Below are positions 27,501-33,892 of a stretch of 64,000 nt of DNA, in pieces. A program made the translations under genes and the position numbers. Location of the stretch: positions 34,290 to 98,289 of the forward strand of contig JAVBLO010000056.1 in assembly GCA_031553415.1 (NCBI GenBank), read 5' to 3'. How positions within the stretch are numbered: position 1 is the stretch's first letter; every line of letters begins with the position of its first letter. A model generated the notes under the pieces. The model had not been told where the DNA came from, searched no databases, and worked only from the letters and a program-made list of their open reading frames with translations. This stretch comes from JAIRVZ01 sp031553415 (GTDB lineage: Bacteria; Bacteroidota; Bacteroidia; Bacteroidales; Azobacteroidaceae).

Positions 27501-28486
27501 AGCTTGATACAAGTCAGGTAAATTCGGTTCCAATATTGCTTGGTCAGGAAGCTCCCCAAAGGGATGACGGTTCACTTTATAACCGTAGTGTTATTTGTGA
27601 AGTGCCTAAGAAAGATGATTGGACAGACCTCGAAAGAGAAATATTCCAGGAATTAAAAGACAGGGAAAAGCGCGGTTTATCGTCTGTTTTATTGGAAGTA
27701 TTAAAACTCCGACCATTATTCTCACAACATTTCAAAAGTATTCAACGCACTTGCTTTAAGGAACTAAAAGAAGAAATTAAAAAAACACATGGCGCTCTGG
27801 AAGGTCAAACACGTATCCTAAATACCGTTTCCCTATTTCTTAGTACCTGTCGGTTGCTCGAAGAACATGCACAACACCTGAAGCTTCCATTTACCTACAG
27901 AGAATTTTTCAAGGTTGCTAAAGAGAAAGTTATTAAGCAAGCAGAAAGCATAAGTAGCACCAACCGGTTAGCAGTCTATTTCAATTCTATTCAATATTTA
28001 ATTGAACAAAAGGCCCTGATATATGGCAAAGATTTGAAAATTGACCAACAGGCAAAAGTAACAATAATGTTAAATAGGAAAGAAACAACCTCTGTTCAGC
28101 TTCCAACTGTTGATGCCAAAGTATTATATCTCCGATTAGCTGTTATTCATCCGCTTTATACAAGGATGCATCCGGCAAAAGATATATTAACCGAATCATC
28201 TTTAGCTGTCAATTTAGCTTCACACCCGGCATATATAGGGCATGTGAAAGCAACTCGCTTCAAATGGAACCAGGCAAAGGAAGTTCCTGCAGGTGGTGGT
28301 GATTTATCGATGCGAAAGATTGTAGTTTCTGAAGAAGCTAATTCAAGCGCCGTAGCCATGAATTACGACATTTTGAAAGAGTTGATAGATATTGACTTGG
28401 AAAGATTTATTAATGTTGACAATTCAGATGATGTTAAAAATGAAATAATAAAAGAAGATGTTAAACCGGGAGAACTTCCCTTCTAA
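24536..28486 (+). CDS. Phage primase fused to a P-loop ATPase/helicase-like domain
   Basis: A 1316-residue replication protein. The N-terminus is DnaG-like: CHC2 zinc finger (Cys37, His40, Cys58, Cys61), primase core, and Toprim domain with Glu259 (VEGQFDV) and Asp303/Asp305 (YDNDS). After a long middle part (about 440-860) comes a second enzyme: Walker A GQTESGKS (904-911) and a Walker B-like VIVVFEEYND (Glu954), followed by an arginine-rich region (NRSVICEVPKK). Known families suggest RNA primer synthesis plus ATP-driven unwinding or loading at the phage origin. It is far longer than DnaG (about 600 residues). The start overlaps the previous stop. The C-terminal 330 residues are not assigned. 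Confidence 0.88.
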   Translation: MIDQNTIDKILKAANIVDVIGEFVTLKKKGINYLGLCPFHEDNSPSFYVSPTKQVCKCFSCGEGGNIFSFLQKHENISYPEVIKYLGKKYNIEIDNIELTPEQKAKQDKRESIRAILNFSQRIFEKNIKDYQPVIEYLSGRKINPITLKKFGVGFSEKEQLPGTLSINRYSLELAKSSGVISQRENGSYYDYFRNRITFPFYDIYGNIIGFTGRAIDPLENIKYLNTPETELFNKGSILFGLFQAKGAISKANNVYLVEGQFDVMSMVQAGLENTVCGSGTALTPTQIKLLKRYTQNVTLAYDNDSVDQEKNPGLKAALKNGDLLLAAGFNVRVVMLPEGEDPDSYLRKNDNLSIFTDKTKQLDFVSYKYEILKLKSPGNDPIQITENYKAISETIALIPEKTTQGNYISYLVNKYKVDGEQIKNLVKQVNQKYDNPENEQSGFHGLEAAKEFLTKQKPIIQLTGNMETFIASFGEKPVVYCFGNVSYSQIQELMQVSSFIEYIDTVSHPINIETIEETKEILFLKELHKAGFTITLTSTLNKSNEKNSLSYGFLDYYIIRLADITTDNYSTNNKIKSELINRAAEMISYIPDSERHVGVKSYCKLFDITVKAMTDTLKPFLDRKKSRSRFQAESINVDGKVIDTDFDINRLPEYVDQESLNRYGFFPLQTSSGRKVAYMFRTETGTFIRVGNFYMTPLYHVYDKTGGNKRVVQLDHMQMNFPIFVEWMSKDMINLNSFKQLIWDEGGFVFDNGTANHLNKILSSIAMEFPKCFELKVFGQQNEDFFAFSNAIYHLVDGVHKIEYVDEYGIVVHDGVNYYAPAFSKIYAGERRDNDKFSQDRYFVYKELPPEQTTDFSTWASLMDRVYKQNDNGKWALLFSIMSAFRSVIYPIDRLFTTLFFVGQTESGKSQVAISARSLFIHPDAALFNLNSGTNAAFFTSMERNRDVIVVFEEYNDYLISDEKFQGLKAAVYDGEGKQKRKDATSKELDTSQVNSVPILLGQEAPQRDDGSLYNRSVICEVPKKDDWTDLEREIFQELKDREKRGLSSVLLEVLKLRPLFSQHFKSIQRTCFKELKEEIKKTHGALEGQTRILNTVSLFLSTCRLLEEHAQHLKLPFTYREFFKVAKEKVIKQAESISSTNRLAVYFNSIQYLIEQKALIYGKDLKIDQQAKVTIMLNRKETTSVQLPTVDAKVLYLRLAVIHPLYTRMHPAKDILTESSLAVNLASHPAYIGHVKATRFKWNQAKEVPAGGGDLSMRKIVVSEEANSSAVAMNYDILKELIDIDLERFINVDNSDDVKNEIIKEDVKPGELPF

Positions 28487-28497
28487 ATTATAATACC

Positions 28498-28644
28498 ATG
28501 ATAGAAATTGAAAATCGAAACGGAATATGGGAGGCTCATGTTGAAGGTAGCTTATTCCATTATAGCAACAGTTTAGAAGATTTCTTACTATATCTTTCGA
28601 ATAATGTGGAATCCATTAAAGATGAATTTTATGAGGAAAGATGA
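28498..28644 (+). CDS. Small acidic hypothetical protein
   Basis: A 48-codon frame beginning MIEIENRNGIWEAHVEG, 11 bases after the primase gene. It contains a plausible helix (NSLEDFLLYLSNNVESIKDEF). No family is recognised. It is supported by position, by an ATG in the same spacing as its neighbours and by overlap (14 bases) with the next small gene. Confidence 0.5.
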   Translation: MIEIENRNGIWEAHVEGSLFHYSNSLEDFLLYLSNNVESIKDEFYEER

Positions 28645-28738
28645 TTTAATAATCGGGTTTGCAATTCTTCTGTTTGTTGCTGCAGCTATCATGATCGGTT
28701 ATGTTTTTTGTGCAGTCTGTATTTGGCTGACAAAATAA
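28631..28738 (+). CDS. Small single-span membrane protein
   Basis: A 35-residue frame (MRKDDLIIGFAILLFVAAAI...) consisting almost wholly of one hydrophobic helix between charged ends (RKDD and TK). It overlaps the preceding small gene by 14 bases. Phages often encode such minimal membrane proteins, but nothing here tells the function. Confidence 0.5.
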   Translation: MRKDDLIIGFAILLFVAAAIMIGYVFCAVCIWLTK

Positions 28739-28760
28739 CCATTAAATAAATATATTAAAA

Positions 28761-28787
28761 CAATTATTATATGCGCGCGAATAATTG
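28761..28787. repeat. Inverted repeat CAATTATT/AATAATTG upstream of the integrase
   Basis: Perfect 8-bp arms (28761-28768 and 28780-28787) flank an 11-base loop containing ATGCGCGCG. It lies just upstream of the preferred integrase start and spans an alternative upstream ATG (28771). It may be an operator or a recombinase arm site. Confidence 0.5.
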
Positions 28788-28815
28788 TATTTCAATAATC
28801 TTAAACATAGTTTTT

Positions 28816-29805
28816 ATGAATACAATATTTTATTCCTACAATGGGAACAATGTTCTTCCATTGTATCAGGAAATGCCTGAGCATATAAAAAATAAAAAGA
28901 AATTGTTTTGCGAATTTATTAATGAGTATACAGAACGAAAGCATGTTAGTGAAACATCAAGAATCGCTTACAGGGCCATTGGAACTCATATAACAAAATT
29001 CTGCTCTAAACATAACATAGAAGAGCCTTTTACTGATTCCTTAGGCATTGAATTCACAGAGAATTTTGTCTATTACCTGCAAAGTGATTGTAAATTAATG
29101 CTCAATACGGTTGTAGGAATGCTTGAAAAATTAAGAGCATTGTTAGGAAAAGCGACTCTGTATGGATATCCGATTGACAATACCTTCAGGGAAGTTAAAT
29201 TAAAAGCAGAAGAATCTTATTCTGTTTATCTTCCAGAAGATGAGATCTTGAAAATTTATTTTTATAAGGAGTTAAACAGAAAAGAAGAAGTTGTCCGGGA
29301 TTATTTTGTTATCGGATGTTTGACTGGTCTTCGTTTCTCGGATTTTTCCCGCATAGAAAAATCAAATTTTCAAGACAACAACACGGTTATTCGGATAAAA
29401 ACTCAAAAAACTGGCAAAGTGGTTCATATTCCGGTCGATAAGTATGTGTTGGAAATAATGGAAAAATACAACTGGAAACTTCCTAAATGTTGTTGTATTC
29501 AGGCTTTCAATGGAATTCTCCGGTATTTGTGTAAAAGAATCGGATTTAATGAAGAAATAAAATGCGAAAGGACAATCGGCTTGAAAGTGGTAAGTAACAC
29601 AAAAAATAAGTGGGAGATGATAAGTAGTCATACGGCCAGGAGAAGTTTTGCAACCAACATGTACAAGGCCGGCTTTATGATTGCCGAAATAATGGGAATT
29701 ACTGGACACACATCTGAAAAAACATTTTTTCAATACATCCGATTTTCAAATGAGAGTGTAGCAAGGTCAATGATTAATCATCCGTATTTCAGAAGAAATA
29801 CATAA
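28816..29805 (+). CDS. Tyrosine-type site-specific recombinase (phage integrase)
   Basis: A 329-residue protein from the ATG at 28816; an ATG at 28771 would add 15 residues but lies in an inverted repeat. An N-terminal SAM-like core-binding domain (about 20-130) precedes the catalytic domain. All main catalytic residues are visible: Arg in TGLRFSDFS (residue 173), HTARRS with His and Arg (272, 275), GHTSEKT (His298) and the nucleophile Tyr307 in FFQYIR. It should carry out integration and excision at the att site. The gene lies about 6 kb inside the phage, in the early operon, not at the end next to att. Confidence 0.92.
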   Translation: MNTIFYSYNGNNVLPLYQEMPEHIKNKKKLFCEFINEYTERKHVSETSRIAYRAIGTHITKFCSKHNIEEPFTDSLGIEFTENFVYYLQSDCKLMLNTVVGMLEKLRALLGKATLYGYPIDNTFREVKLKAEESYSVYLPEDEILKIYFYKELNRKEEVVRDYFVIGCLTGLRFSDFSRIEKSNFQDNNTVIRIKTQKTGKVVHIPVDKYVLEIMEKYNWKLPKCCCIQAFNGILRYLCKRIGFNEEIKCERTIGLKVVSNTKNKWEMISSHTARRSFATNMYKAGFMIAEIMGITGHTSEKTFFQYIRFSNESVARSMINHPYFRRNT

Positions 29806-29814
29806 AAAATTACC

Positions 29815-30156
29815 ATGGAAATAATAGACAACAAAAAGTACAAAATAACAAAGAGCACATGTGAAGTATATAAACTTAGACATGAATGTGGAATGTATTG
29901 GGCCGATATAACGCTCGATTGTGGAGAAAAATCCGGAAGAATACAAATTGCTTCTGATTACGGAACATGGCAAAACTATTGGGGTTGTTGTGGTTGCTCA
30001 TTCAAAGAGTTTCTTACTAGATTAGACGTAGAATATACTGCAGGAAAATTTAGAGCAAGAAATGCAGAAGATAGAGAAATTACACCTCAATTTAAAAGGT
30101 TTTGGAATGAAGCTTGGGCCGTTTTTATTGAACAAATTAAATCAGAAATTAAATAA
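29815..30156 (+). CDS. Hypothetical phage protein with a cysteine cluster
   Basis: A 113-residue protein with Cys-rich spots (CGMYWADITLDCG, YWGCCGCSF), a small beta-rich first half and an aromatic C-terminal helix (RFWNEAWAVFIEQIK). No named family is recognised. It lies 9 bases after the integrase and before the accessory gene run. Confidence 0.6.
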   Translation: MEIIDNKKYKITKSTCEVYKLRHECGMYWADITLDCGEKSGRIQIASDYGTWQNYWGCCGCSFKEFLTRLDVEYTAGKFRARNAEDREITPQFKRFWNEAWAVFIEQIKSEIK

Positions 30157-30161
30157 TAGAC

Positions 30162-30275
30162 ATGAAACGGACAATGAACAAATACCCTATCAAATACTAC
30201 TATGGTAGTTATTCAGGAACAAGAGAAATATAGGTAAAAGTATTCAATGATATGAGCAAGCTATTGGAGCAGTAA
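30162..30275 (+). pseudogene. Short reading frame interrupted by TAG
   Basis: A frame starting MKRTMNKYPIKYYYG reaches a TAG at 30231-30233 after 23 codons, then continues in frame for 13 more sense codons (VKVFNDMSKLLEQ) to TAA. It begins just after TAGAC, a near copy of the motif that precedes its neighbours. The simplest reading is a decayed small gene. Readthrough is unlikely, because other genes here end in TAG. Confidence 0.35.
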
Positions 30276-30422
30276 CAATTCTCCGTTTTCAGGAAATATA
30301 TAAATCTCCTCATAAAATAAACTTGGTTGGCAGAATTCAATTTCCTCACACATTTCTGGATTAATTATCCATTCATTTAGTTGATGAAATTCGATAAAGA
30401 AATCTGAGTTTATTTCAATCAT
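30261..30422 (-). CDS. Small acidic protein on the opposite strand
   Basis: A 53-residue frame (MIEINSDFFIEFHQLNEWI...) against the direction of all neighbouring genes, with an A-rich sequence before the ATG as usual for Bacteroidetes. The composition is strongly acidic (many Glu, only Asp/Glu charges and one His). No family is recognised. The frame explains most of an otherwise empty 250-base gap, but it could be chance. Confidence 0.4.
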   Translation of the reverse strand: MIEINSDFFIEFHQLNEWIINPEMCEEIEFCQPSLFYEEIYIFPENGELLLLQ

Positions 30423-30532
30423 AATTTTTATTTTTTATAAAAATAATGATTTTAATGATTAATAGCAAAAACGCTCGACTTGAACAAGTCAAGTACAAAA
30501 TTACATAGAAAAGTATTAATAAAAAATAGACC

Positions 30533-30736
30533 ATGATAAGAGAAGATATACTGCGCCAACATTGGGATAAGGTTGAAAAAGGATATTTTGACAGAAATAG
30601 AAAATATATAGATGATGAAGGATGGTTAACTGTCCCATCTATATTTTATAAACCTACGCCAAAAGGAATGAGACTTTTAGAAAAAAAAGATGATAGCCAT
30701 TACAGGCCGAAAACATTAAAAACAATTAGACCATGA
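30533..30736 (+). CDS. Small hypothetical accessory protein
   Basis: A 67-residue basic protein (WDKVEKGYFDRNRKYIDDEGW..., C-terminal PKTLKTIRP). No family is recognised. The start lies directly after TAGACC, and the stop TGA overlaps the methyltransferase ATG (ATGA), so the two are co-translated. Confidence 0.6.
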   Translation: MIREDILRQHWDKVEKGYFDRNRKYIDDEGWLTVPSIFYKPTPKGMRLLEKKDDSHYRPKTLKTIRP

Positions 30737-31476
30737 AAGTAGGTAGCTTATACAGTAATGCGGTTGATAGTTTCGCTTATGCAGCAAAAATGCTCGGAAT
30801 GGAAATCTGTTGGCAGGTAGAGTGGGTGAAGGAGTATCACAGGTATTTGAATAAGAATTACCCGGAATCAGAAAAACATTATTACGATGGATATGTCGGA
30901 AAGAAAAACTTACAAAGAGTCAATATTATCTGTGGAGGAGATCCGTGTCAGCCGCACTCTTACTCCGGGATCAGAAAAGGCAAATCAGATGACAGATATC
31001 GCTGGCCGGAGATGCTCCGAATTATTGGAGAAATGCGACCCGATTGGATTGTTAACGAAAATGTTGTTGGAACAGTCACAAATATGGTACTCGACCAGAA
31101 GATTACTGATTTGGAAGCCATTGGCTACACCTGCCAATCGTTTATTATTCCAGCTGTCAGCACTGGAGCCTGTCACGAAAGAAACCGATTATTCCTTATT
31201 GCCTACTCCGATGTACGTAGACGGGGAGAAATGGTATGTAGTGAGCAAACAATCGACATTAAAAAGAGTATTGGAGGGTCGGCAATTACATTGGATACAC
31301 AAGGCAATCCTTTTTTACGATTTTCCGAAAGCCTGGGCGAATCCCCAATTTTCCCTGTGGATGATGGGGTTTCCGATAGACTTCTTAAACTTGGATCAGC
31401 CGGCGACTCAATTATCTCTACAATTCCAATAATCATACTTGGAGCAATAAGGGAAATAGAGAATATTATTAACTGA
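30733..31476 (+). CDS. DNA (cytosine-5)-methyltransferase
   Basis: A 247-residue phage C5-methyltransferase. Visible motifs: motif I region GSLYSNAVDSFAYAAKMLG (the usual FxGxGG is degenerate), motif II VEW, motif IV GGDPCQPHS with the catalytic Cys, motif VI ENVVG, motif VIII ERNRLFLIA, and a C-terminal VDDGVSDRLLKLGSAGDSI resembling motifs IX/X. It probably methylates phage DNA to evade host restriction; no partner nuclease gene is adjacent. It is shorter than stand-alone enzymes (about 300-400 residues), with almost no target-recognition domain. The 3' part overlaps a second frame with methyltransferase motifs. ATG directly follows TAGACC. Confidence 0.88.
   Translation: MKVGSLYSNAVDSFAYAAKMLGMEICWQVEWVKEYHRYLNKNYPESEKHYYDGYVGKKNLQRVNIICGGDPCQPHSYSGIRKGKSDDRYRWPEMLRIIGEMRPDWIVNENVVGTVTNMVLDQKITDLEAIGYTCQSFIIPAVSTGACHERNRLFLIAYSDVRRRGEMVCSEQTIDIKKSIGGSAITLDTQGNPFLRFSESLGESPIFPVDDGVSDRLLKLGSAGDSIISTIPIIILGAIREIENIIN
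31187..31432 (+). other. Second reading frame encoding alternative methyltransferase C-terminal motifs
   Basis: In the +1 frame relative to the methyltransferase gene the DNA reads DYSLLPTPM at 31187-31213 and WANPQFSLWMMGFPIDFLN up to 31390, ending in a stop at 31430-31432. LLPTP and NPxFxxWMMGFP are recurring motifs in C-terminal parts of phage C5-methyltransferases. This frame is open back to at least 30887, although only the part from about 31187 looks methyltransferase-like. It could be reached by +1 frameshifting or be a remnant of an ancestral frame. Confidence 0.7.
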
Positions 31477-31507
31477 ATAATTTAAAGAAAATTTAAAAAT
31501 TAGACCA

Positions 31508-32017
31508 ATGACAAATAAAGATATTTTCAAAATCCTATTGTGTTCTTTCGGGTACGATAGAAATATAAAAATAGATACATTCAGGACAGATCACGGTACT
31601 CTTGGATATGAAATAGAGGCCGAAAATAAAGACGGGGATGTGTTTTCAGAATGTAATGGAGAGAGCGTAGTATTTAATATCTATACTATTCTCAACTATA
31701 TGAAAACAAACGCTGTTGATTTTGATTCAAAATGGTGGCACATACCTTTGAAATATCTATTGAATGATTCTGAAAGGGAGCAATTGGTGGGTCAATGGGA
31801 CATCAATGACGAACAAAATCGAAAGGATATCGAGAGATTGTCACCATTATGGGAATGGAGAAAAAACAATAATCCTTGTCCAAACTGTGGTATAAACAAG
31901 AAGGATCACTGGGATTCTGTACACTACAATTGCGAATTATGCCACACACATAGTTGCAACATCTTGAAAGACTTTGAGGCTAAGTATGATAACAAAAGAA
32001 AAAACATCAACAAATAG
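31508..32017 (+). CDS. Hypothetical phage protein with C-terminal zinc-ribbon-like cysteines
   Basis: A 169-residue protein. The N-terminal 120 residues are unassigned (DHGTLGYEIEAENKDGD, SKWWHIPLKYLL). The C-terminus has NPCPNCGINKK and YNCELCHTHSC, two CxxC-type pairs expected to bind zinc. It starts one base after TAGACC and its TAG stop forms part of the next TAGACC copy. Confidence 0.6.
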   Translation: MTNKDIFKILLCSFGYDRNIKIDTFRTDHGTLGYEIEAENKDGDVFSECNGESVVFNIYTILNYMKTNAVDFDSKWWHIPLKYLLNDSEREQLVGQWDINDEQNRKDIERLSPLWEWRKNNNPCPNCGINKKDHWDSVHYNCELCHTHSCNILKDFEAKYDNKRKNINK

Positions 32018-32021
32018 ACCG

Positions 32022-32282
32022 ATGGACAAAACAAAGTGTATAACATTCGATAAGGAAGCGCAGGATGCGTTACCGGATCATATTAAAGCTAAAATGAAAG
32101 CTGACAGGGAGAAAGCAAGAAACGAGCAGAAAACGTCCGAAATGACTTGCATTCATTGTGTATTTTGCAGATTTAACGAAGACATATTAAGATGGTTTTG
32201 CGCTGCTAAATCTGCAACTCTTGATATTGCCAATCTTCACATTATCAACTCGAAGGATAAGGCTTGTAGAATATTTGAATAA
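32022..32282 (+). CDS. Small cysteine-rich hypothetical protein
   Basis: An 86-residue protein; the ATG at 32022 follows TAGACC by one base and is preferred over an upstream in-frame ATG at 31974 that overlaps the previous gene. It contains MTCIHCVFC, a CxxCxxC cluster, and further cysteines (WFCAAK, DKACRIF), suggesting metal binding. No family is recognised. Confidence 0.6.
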   Translation: MDKTKCITFDKEAQDALPDHIKAKMKADREKARNEQKTSEMTCIHCVFCRFNEDILRWFCAAKSATLDIANLHIINSKDKACRIFE

Positions 32283-32299
32283 CTAAAAGAAATAGACCT

Positions 32300-32788
32300 A
32301 TGGACAAATTAGAAATAGCATTAAATGCTTTAAAAAACATTGCTGATCCTATTGGATATCTTAGAAAAGAAGCTCAAAAAGATGGTTGTCAATTAGATGG
32401 ACGTGGTGCCGTTGAGTTTGCCAACAATGGAATAAGTATTTCTAAAATTGCAGAAGATGCACTTAGAATTATAGATCAAACTAATGATGATGGCTGGAAA
32501 AAATACAGAGAAGAACTACCTCCTCCAGGCGTAGAAGTATTAGCCTATCATCCGGATTGGATTGATGAAGACTTTAACCCAACTGGAACAAGAATAGGAT
32601 TTCAGATAGAAGATGAAGATTTTACCTCGGCTTATTGGTGGAATTACCAAGATTGCTATATGACTATATCACACGGTCATTGCGATGGAAATCCTTCTTA
32701 TAGCAATGAAACGAAAAGTAGTATTGAACCGGAATTATGGATTAGTTTAAAATCATTAACCAATCTGTTGATTTTAAATAAAGAGTAG
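32300..32788 (+). CDS. Hypothetical protein with DUF551-like segment
   Basis: A 162-residue protein. An N-terminal helix region (LEIALNALKNIADPIGYLRKE) is followed by GWKKYREELPPPGVEVLAYH and a C-terminal PELWISLKSL, resembling small phage proteins of the DUF551 type, which have W-LPExxxxVLxY and a final W. The function of that family is unknown. The start follows TAGACC by one base. Confidence 0.6.
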   Translation: MDKLEIALNALKNIADPIGYLRKEAQKDGCQLDGRGAVEFANNGISISKIAEDALRIIDQTNDDGWKKYREELPPPGVEVLAYHPDWIDEDFNPTGTRIGFQIEDEDFTSAYWWNYQDCYMTISHGHCDGNPSYSNETKSSIEPELWISLKSLTNLLILNKE

Positions 32789-32791
32789 ACC

Positions 32792-33070
32792 ATGAAAATA
32801 TCAGAAGCAATAATTCAGAATAGAAATATCGAAGAAAATACAAGTGAAAATTTTCATGCTACTTACAAAGGCAAGGAAATTATTGTATCAAGTAATCACG
32901 GTTTAGGTAAACCTAAATTTGATCATCTGACAAGATTTAATATCGAAGTGATTGATATTAAAACAGGACTCCGGGATGTAGATTCCTTTGAAGATTGTCA
33001 CAATATCCGTGATGCTATAATATGCGCTCTAAGAGGGGCATGTTTAATTGATTATTTGAGTAATATTTAA
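32792..33070 (+). CDS. Small hypothetical accessory protein
   Basis: A 92-residue protein (MKISEAIIQNRNIEENTSENFHATYKG by composition, mixed alpha/beta). No family, signal or membrane segment is recognised. The start directly follows TAGACC, and the TAG there is the stop of the preceding gene. Confidence 0.55.
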   Translation: MKISEAIIQNRNIEENTSENFHATYKGKEIIVSSNHGLGKPKFDHLTRFNIEVIDIKTGLRDVDSFEDCHNIRDAIICALRGACLIDYLSNI

Positions 33071-33095
33071 AAACAAATAGGCCATAGATAATAAC

Positions 33096-33749
33096 ATGAA
33101 ACGACCTAATTTAGAATATAATCATTACTATCCATTTTATACTCAAAGCATAAGTGGTGAAAAAAAATATTATTATAGAATTAATACTATCATACACTTG
33201 TCTGAAGATAATGGCATTATTATATCCCGAAGTTATAAGCAAAAGAAAATTTCAGAGATTATAATTGAAAGAATTAGTGACAGAACAAAACTCATCAAAT
33301 CTCAAATGGAAGACAAACACCTATCATACCCTGATTTTTCAAAGGAAGTTGAAATTGCTTACATAATTCTTTCTAAGGCTGTGATAAATTTATCTTCTAA
33401 ACAGGCTTTCACTAAAACGTTAATATTTACTTGTTATCTAAAGTATAATAGTTTAATTGAGATTGAATTGGAATATAAAAAAATTCATGTTAAATATGAC
33501 AATTTCGATTATATTATAAAAAATGGTAAAAAGATTATTCCGGCGAAAGAAGAAAGTTCCTCTAACAAGGAAGAAGATATTTTGATGAAGAAAATCTCTG
33601 ATGCTGTAAGTGTAATCAATAGTCATACTACATATAGAGAACTTGAAAATTCAGAATTTGACAGGCAACTTAATGATAATTGGAACTATTTTATTGAATA
33701 CTTCGCAGCTCCGAAATTCATAAGAAAATCGGAATATATACTTAAATAA
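33096..33749 (+). CDS. Hypothetical accessory protein
   Basis: A 217-residue, Lys/Ile/Tyr-rich soluble protein of markedly low GC, more AT-rich than the genes around it, which suggests recent acquisition. No family is recognised. A variant of the TAGACC motif (TAGGCC, 33078-33083) lies upstream, 12 bases from the ATG. It is the last large gene of the accessory run. Confidence 0.55.
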   Translation: MKRPNLEYNHYYPFYTQSISGEKKYYYRINTIIHLSEDNGIIISRSYKQKKISEIIIERISDRTKLIKSQMEDKHLSYPDFSKEVEIAYIILSKAVINLSSKQAFTKTLIFTCYLKYNSLIEIELEYKKIHVKYDNFDYIIKNGKKIIPAKEESSSNKEEDILMKKISDAVSVINSHTTYRELENSEFDRQLNDNWNYFIEYFAAPKFIRKSEYILK

Positions 33750-33790
33750 AGTATAAATGGAAATAAGTATTATAAAAAAAGAAAGACATT

Positions 33791-33892
33791 ATGGAAAAGA
33801 AAGTATCAGCAAGTATAAAAGTTAACGGAAGAAAGATTGATTTTCAGATATCTTGTGAACAAGCTAAAAAGTTATCAGGTTGCAGAGAGTGA
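33791..33892 (+). CDS. Very small hypothetical protein
   Basis: A 33-residue frame (MEKKVSASIKVNGRKIDFQI then SCEQAKKLSGCRE). It has the alternating pattern of a beta-hairpin followed by a helix and reads like a genuine small phage protein, but no family is recognised. Confidence 0.45.
   Translation: MEKKVSASIKVNGRKIDFQISCEQAKKLSGCRE

Larger units (their letters stand above)
30527..32791 (+). repeat. Recurring TAGACC hexamer immediately before six start codons
   Basis: Exact TAGACC occurs at 30527, 30727, 31501, 32015, 32293 and 32786, in each case 0 or 1 base before the ATG of a gene. Variants occur at 30157 (TAGAC) and 33078 (TAGGCC). It is too close to the start to be an ordinary Shine-Dalgarno site. 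In some genes its TAG is also the previous stop. Confidence 0.8.

Noticed and set aside
30162..30275. TAG recoding in this phage
   Set aside because: Several neighbouring genes end in TAG immediately before the next start, so TAG is used as a normal stop.
30887..31186. Start of the second methyltransferase frame as an independent gene from the ATG at 30887
   Set aside because: The first 100 codons of that frame resemble nothing, while the main frame has catalytic motifs there. Only the part from about 31187 is methyltransferase-like.
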